From NCBI GenBank assembly GCA_025766275.1, contig JAFKAC010000001.1, positions 3,844,001 through 3,908,000 on the forward strand: 64,000 nt of DNA, in the 5' to 3' direction. How positions within the stretch are numbered: the stretch's first letter is position 1; every line of letters starts with the position of its first letter. A program made the position numbers and the translations under genes. The notes below the pieces were generated by a model. That model saw only the letters and a list, made by a program, of their open reading frames with translations, did not search any database and had not been told where the DNA came from. The DNA comes from Lactarius indigo (taxonomy: Eukaryota; Basidiomycota; Agaricomycetes; Russulales; Russulaceae). Positions 61,652 to 64,000 of this stretch are shown piece after piece.

Positions 61652-63655
61652 TCAGATCGATGAGATCAGGGTACGTGATGCCAAGCTGGCGGTATTGGCG
61701 ATCCGTTGCAACGGAAAGCTGCTAGCGAGGGCCATGCGTTCGATAGCTGGTGGTGGTATGCGCGGGACGACCCGCTTCAAGCGTGCCACGGGAAGTTCGC
61801 GCAGAAGTTTCTGAGACAGCAAGTCGAAGCGCTCGTCGAGCGTCGTACCGCACCTACGCATCCGGCCTTCCTCCGATTGCGCTGACGGTCACGATATCAA
61901 TGCACGACTCGGGAGAAAAGGGAGAGGATCCGCACCTGAGTAAGACATCCCATACCGGTCCACCTCGAACCACTGCTCCAATATGCGTTCCGAATAGCTG
62001 AAACGCAAACATGAATAAACCGAACCGTTCGGGAACCCCCATTTCGTAGAACGTACCGTCGCTTAGGCCGGCCGTTCTGGTCCAGCGGCGAGAACGCACC
62101 TCGGTGCCCGGAGCCGCGCCCGTGTAGATCTCCGCTCGTCGATGTAAGACCTCAGGCGGGACGCAGGAGAACGCCATGGGCGAGGACGGTTTGCGCGCAC
62201 TGATTGCGGGATCGTGCACGATCTCCGCGAGCCGGCGCAATGCGTCGACTAACGGCAGCGTAAATGGATGAGGTTCCGAGCGCGCGGGCGGTAGACTCGC
62301 GAGGAAGAACGCGAAGACACGGTTGGCGATGGATGCACACTCCGGCACCACGCTGAGGCAGCCCTGCGCTCCTGGAGGCGCGCATGTTTAGCACGCGCGG
62401 CACACGTGCGAGCTGAAACAATATACGTACCTCGGATGAAGAAGAGCTTGGCGCCGTCCTTCGCATTGATAAGTTGTTCTTGCATGTTGAATGCGGCGTC
62501 AGGAAGAAAAACCTCATTTGAGTCGCCCTTGTCAAAACGGTGATCTTAGTAAGTGGCAGATCATCGACGATGCACGGATGTGGGCGTACATGTATGATCA
62601 GCACTGGTTGCACGATTCGCGATAACAAACTTGGAGATGCTCTTTCACACTAAAAAGAACTCTGTGAGGAAAGAACCGAGAAGGATATTATGCCACGAAG
62701 CTCACGCTCGCTAGTAGGAGACAGCCCAAATGGGAAATGATGACCCGCTTGAATGGTGGATAATGTACTTCCAGGTGCGCGATAAGCTGTGTCCGGCGAT
62801 ACGTGAGTTTTCGTTACTGCATCTAAGGCCGGAGACTCACCTCGTCCTCGAGGTCTACATTTACGTCCTGAAATGCCCTTTTCGTGATTAGAGGGAGTAT
62901 CATCGAAGGAATGGCCTGCGTACCCGACCGCAGAATGTCGTCACTATATTCATGAACGCATGTTCAATGGTATCGAGCTCCTGCGCATAACACCATGACT
63001 GGACGATTTCGTTCAGGTTGTCAAAGGAACTGCACCCAAGCCCGTCACTGTCAGTTACACGAAACCAAACCAAACAGCGCCACTCACTCATTTGGATCAG
63101 AAGGTACGGTAAGTAGTGTCAGGCTCAGGCACAAGTCAGGGAAGCTGACAAGACGGATCAGCAGAAGCACAGGGAGTAGCGTACGATGGCGACCAAGCGA
63201 AACGGCATCAATATTGGCCAGATCAAAATGGAAAACGCAGCAAACAGACGAACAAACAAACCAAACCAAAGGTGAGAGACTCACAGTGCTGCAAAGCGCA
63301 ATGCGCACGTTGTCGCGAACAACCCACATGCCCATACGTGTACACGGGGAATGCACAGCACCTGAAGCGCAAATGCCAGGTCTGCCGCGTCGGTCCAGCC
63401 GTCCTGCGCCGGGTTCAGGCGCGACGTCGTGCGGCCAGCGTGGCGCGCGTCAAATGCGATGAGGTTGTAGTCGCTCGTCAGACGGGGATCCTCGAACTGC
63501 GCTGTGAGCCACGCCGAGTCGAGGAACATGGGGTGGAGTAGCACGACGGTCGCCTTGGTCGTGTCGAAGCCGCCGACGGTGCCCGTGGGCGAGTTAGTGG
63601 TGTACCACAGCGAGGCATAGTCGTCGTGAGCGTTCGGGAGATCCACGTAAGGCAT
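61652..63655 (-). CDS. Alpha/beta-hydrolase fold protein
   Basis: The start at 63655 gives MPYVDLPNAHDDYASLWYTT. Exons 63655-63285 and 63144-63088 are clear, and a third starts near 63030. KATVVLLHPMFLDSAWL is the oxyanion-hole strand, then DYNLIAFDARHAGRTTSR, and HVWACGLFATTCALRFAALFPDLCLSL at the nucleophile-elbow position. Here the usual G-x-S-x-G serine is not seen (ACGLFA). Later blocks include DTIEHAFMNIVTTFCG, DVNVDLEDELIAHLEVHYPP, a Gly-Cys-Leu-Ser-Val-Val-Pro stretch and PMAFSCVPPEVL. The architecture resembles an Agaricomycete enol-lactonase-like family. Activity is unknown and it may be catalytically divergent. The last exon and stop (61652 or 61854) are uncertain. Confidence 0.68.
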
Positions 63656-64000
63656 TGTTTTGAGACTGGCGCAAGGGGGGGCTGTGTATTAATATACTGT
63701 TATGTAGGACACACAAGGCGCTGTCCGGGACATCCGAAATACAGAACGGAGCCAATCTCAGGCCATTTGTGAGAGCAGTTCGCCGCGATCTAGCCCTAAT
63801 GGAGATTGAAATTTCCCTCTTTTCAACTCTGGGTGGCGTGCCTGTCCAAAAGCGCCGTGGTACTGTTGAAATAAGTTGCCGTAGGGGCTCTTTGGCGCAG
63901 CGAGAAAGTGGCAGCGTGGGAATGCGTTACCCGCGTAGGGGAATTGGTCCCTCGGCGTGACGTATTGACGTTCAATGTCCCCAACAGTCGAGCCCCCAAT
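63656..64000. other. Upstream region of the hydrolase to the window edge
   Basis: No gene supported in these 345 bp. Confidence 0.5.

Overview
The window reads as nuclear DNA of a basidiomycete fungus, most likely an Agaricomycete. Genes are closely packed and interrupted by many 45-65 bp GT-AG introns. Several families are typical of mushrooms and their relatives: Goodbye-NACHT-ankyrin receptors, a Crinkler-type NTPase-nuclease, an Rds1-type ferritin-like protein, and a tandem family of small secreted proteins. I cannot name the species. No rRNA, tRNA, CRISPR array or prokaryotic signal was found.

Layout. 1-8.1 kb holds housekeeping genes: a broken pentatricopeptide gene cut by the window edge, AMMECR1, a Rab GTPase, RPS7 and the co-chaperone CNS1. 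8.5-15.6 kb is an accessory stretch: a retroelement protease remnant, a cluster of inverted repeats, a six-exon Crinkler-like NTPase-nuclease gene, and gene-free DNA. 15.6-24.6 kb is a tandem array of a secreted-protein gene (three intact copies, one truncated) with a SINE-like insertion in one spacer. 25.4-31.2 kb returns to housekeeping: ENP1, UXS1 and an ABHD13/Bem46-type hydrolase. 32.7-37.1 kb is a Goodbye-NACHT-ankyrin-C2 receptor gene. 38-46.4 kb holds NOP9, CTU1/NCS6, ERG27 and NOP58. 47.3-51.3 kb holds a second Goodbye-NACHT-ankyrin gene facing the first. 52.4-63.7 kb contains an orphan ORF, an Rds1-type protein, EAF, KRR1, a HIT protein and an alpha/beta hydrolase.

How the genes relate. 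RPS7, ENP1, NOP9, NOP58 and KRR1 all belong to the small ribosomal subunit or its nucleolar assembly, and CTU1 acts in tRNA thiolation. Four pairs are divergent with short shared promoters: RPS7/CNS1, ENP1/UXS1, NOP9/CTU1 and ERG27/NOP58. Accessory genes (Crinkler-like, secreted array, two NLR-like receptors) sit in blocks between conserved genes.

Data quality. RPS7, CNS1, CTU1, AMMECR1, the Crinkler-like gene and the three complete array genes read through cleanly once introns are removed. ENP1, NOP58, NOP9, UXS1, EAF, KRR1, ERG27, the Rab, the hydrolase and both NLR genes need one or more single-base shifts, mostly +1 insertions. Because most of these are essential single-copy genes, I regard this mainly as sequence or assembly error. 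Exon limits below were worked out by eye from splice sites and conserved protein families, without any database search.
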